Below the pieces are notes generated by a model that had not been told where the DNA came from, made no database searches, and saw nothing but the letters and a program-made list of their open reading frames with translations. The translations under genes were made by a program, and so were the position numbers. Below are positions 62,187-64,000 of a DNA stretch of 64,000 nucleotides, one piece after another. Source of the stretch: Parapristionchus giblindavisi (taxonomy: Eukaryota; Nematoda; Chromadorea; Rhabditida; Diplogasteridae); assembly GCA_943737045.1 (NCBI GenBank), contig CALSFV010000211.1, forward strand, positions 558,001 through 622,000. Reading direction: 5' to 3'. Each line of letters begins with the position of its first letter. Positions within the stretch are counted from its first letter, which is position 1.

Positions 62187-64000
62187 GTCTGCTTGTTGTA
62201 TTTTGATATGTTGTTTTATTGTTTGTCTTTATCCCTATATTTGTTTATTTCTCATTTATCTCTTGTATCAATTTCTCTAATATAGTTTGTGGGTTATTCT
62301 TATAAAATCTAGACCTAGCTATCCAGGTGACCTCACTGTGTATTGATTTGTCTCATGTTTAGACTGTTTGAGGCCGTGCCGCGCTCTCGTTCGCCCTCCA
62401 TACTTTCATCATGGACACATACCGGGGGCAGACCGATGAAAGTAATGCCCTGTGGCTCAAACCCGGCTCACATATGTCGCATAAAATAAAAAAAATTGAA
62501 AAATTGATAACTTTTCAATCTTGATAGCTAGGACTTTAATTTCTTTTTACTGGTCGAAACATGTCATGCACTCTTATAAACACAGCTGAGCAGTAATTTC
62601 ACGTCGTTCTGAATATGTTTTTTCGAGTCTGATTTTCGGATTTTTCGTCTTCTATCCTCGTTGAAGAGATACTGCAGGCAATGACATAGTACATATTGTA
62701 GCCCTGACAATTCTGTACGTAGTGGTCGCATTCCCTTGGCAATCCAAGTTTTCAGAGTCATCGAGAATTGCATCCGAATGTGAGAAATGTGTAAATTGCA
62801 AAAATCGAAAATTAAATTTCTTGAAATTAGCAGGAATAAGAGTTAGCTTTATAATGTCATTTTACTCGTAGTGATGCGCATACACAGAAAAATGTACAAA
62901 TAAACTCTGCATGTTTGAAAAAATTTTAAAAATAATTATTTTATTTTTATTTTTTCAACCCGCACTAGATTACGGTATTGAGTCGACCTTCAAGGCAAGT
63001 TGATTCATAGGGCGGATGGTAGTTGATGCATGCCCGTTTGCGAAAACAACTGCAAGAAACTGGAGAGATTGAAACTTGTCCTTAACCGAATGACAACCAT
63101 TTTGAGGAATAGGTCAAATTTCTTGCTTTTGCTTTTAAATAAACATGTTTTTTAAGCATATAAGTTACATACAACAATTTTTCGCGTATATACATAGACT
63201 GTTTTTCGATGTTTATGTATGTGTGAAACTGCTACGGTCAATTGAATGACCTCTTGATTTTCTTACAAGGGAATGGTCAACCATCCCCGTCGAGTTATGA
63301 CTAGTATACCAGTCTAGTATAGATATACCAGTCGAACCGCAGTGTGATTTTGATAATACACCGTTAATGACTAGACTCAAACGCTTATGATAAGAAATCG
63401 ATGATGAAAATTGCAAAAAACGTTTAGAGTACGCTAACTTTACTGTATACTAGTCAAGTTAGAGAACCTCTCTCTAACTAGGGAATGGTTCGTGAAGGGA
63501 ATGAAACTACGTGGAGTGACATCCATAACGATAATCAGCATGCTCGACTTAGTAGGGATCAACTTTCAAAGTCTGCTATTTATCGATTTTGTAAATTTCA
63601 AACCCGTCGCATATCCGCCGCACGATATGGGCATAATGGCATAAGGGATGAGGGCGGAAGGGCGGTGTCTTATTCCCAACCGAGCTGTGGTGTAGTGCAG
63701 GGCTGTGCGTAAAATCTTTTACATAAAAATTTCGTAAAACGTAATTTTAAGACTTTTTTCTCGTAAAATTCATAAAAATTTCGTAAAAAATTTCGCGTCA
63801 AAATTCTAAGAAATTATCTCAAATGTACTTTGTGATAAAATATATAAAACCCGCAAGTGTTCATACATATTTCTAACGACCCTCTTATGAAAGGGACAAA
63901 CGATAAGCAAGAAGTTACAGCTTAAAAACGGATGTATATAAAATAGTATTTCGCCAAAGATTGATTTTCCGTCAATTTTTGAAAATAATTACACAAATTA

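Larger units (their letters stand above)
57597..64000. other. Repeat-rich region without a supportable gene
   Basis: The region contains MITE-2 copies, the third UGP 3'-UTR copy, a MITE-1 copy, the 60.3-kb tandem repeat and four hairpin or inverted-end elements. Missing 5' exons of the 56-57.6 kb gene may be here. The longest frame (61192-61839, plus) crosses an inverted-repeat element and has no recognisable domain, so it is not called. From 62187 to 64000 I see only AT-rich sequence and short simple repeats. Confidence 0.5.

Overview
The window is nematode genomic DNA. The gene content points there: a ground-like domain protein of the nematode hedgehog-related set, a GAR-1/GAR-2 type acetylcholine receptor, and a CIT-1 type cyclin T. 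The genes are cut into many exons of about 50-250 bp, with acceptors mostly of the form ttgcag, tttag or ttcag. The many small exons would suit a diplogastrid such as Pristionchus, but that is an inference and the species is not proven.

Layout, left to right. Positions 102-22525 (minus) hold a muscarinic-type GPCR in 16 reconstructed exons, which runs off the left edge after TM6. Its first intron of 8.6 kb is packed with GGGAGA/TCTCCC arrays. At 23229-29260 (plus) lies a complete 17-exon cyclin T (670 aa), divergent from the receptor across a 0.7-kb shared upstream region. At 30675-32545 (minus) is a small secreted protein I cannot name, tail to tail with cyclin T. At 33856-36313 (minus) is a complete 6-exon ground-like protein (177 aa). 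From 40607 to 51411 (plus) is UDP-glucose pyrophosphorylase: 15 common exons (489 aa) preceded by at least four alternative ATG-bearing first exons spread over 7.5 kb. At 56042-57596 (minus) are the last five exons of a protein I do not recognise. From 57597 to 64000 I see repeats and no supportable gene.

All multi-exon models were assembled by reading splice sites and were checked for phase. Every exon length agrees with its neighbours, and the complete coding sums are divisible by three.

The most unusual structure is the interval between the convergent UGP and 56-kb genes. The 3' UTR of UGP, including its polyadenylation signal, occurs again in inverted form directly behind the stop codon of the other gene, so the whole intergenic stretch is a large palindrome. 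Each arm has acquired its own insertions: a Tc1-like MITE with TA duplications, an element with inverted ends, and a hAT-like MITE with a perfect 8-bp duplication that splits a tRNA-like sequence. A third, direct copy of the same 3' UTR lies at 59.4 kb. The rest of the window carries several palindromic MITE families, intronic TTTGATC repeats, and TACGGTAG/TACTGTAG octamers that often overlap splice donors.

The genes are not an operon: orientations alternate and spacings are large. They belong to unrelated processes (neuronal signalling, transcription elongation, cuticle or secreted matrix, and sugar-nucleotide synthesis).
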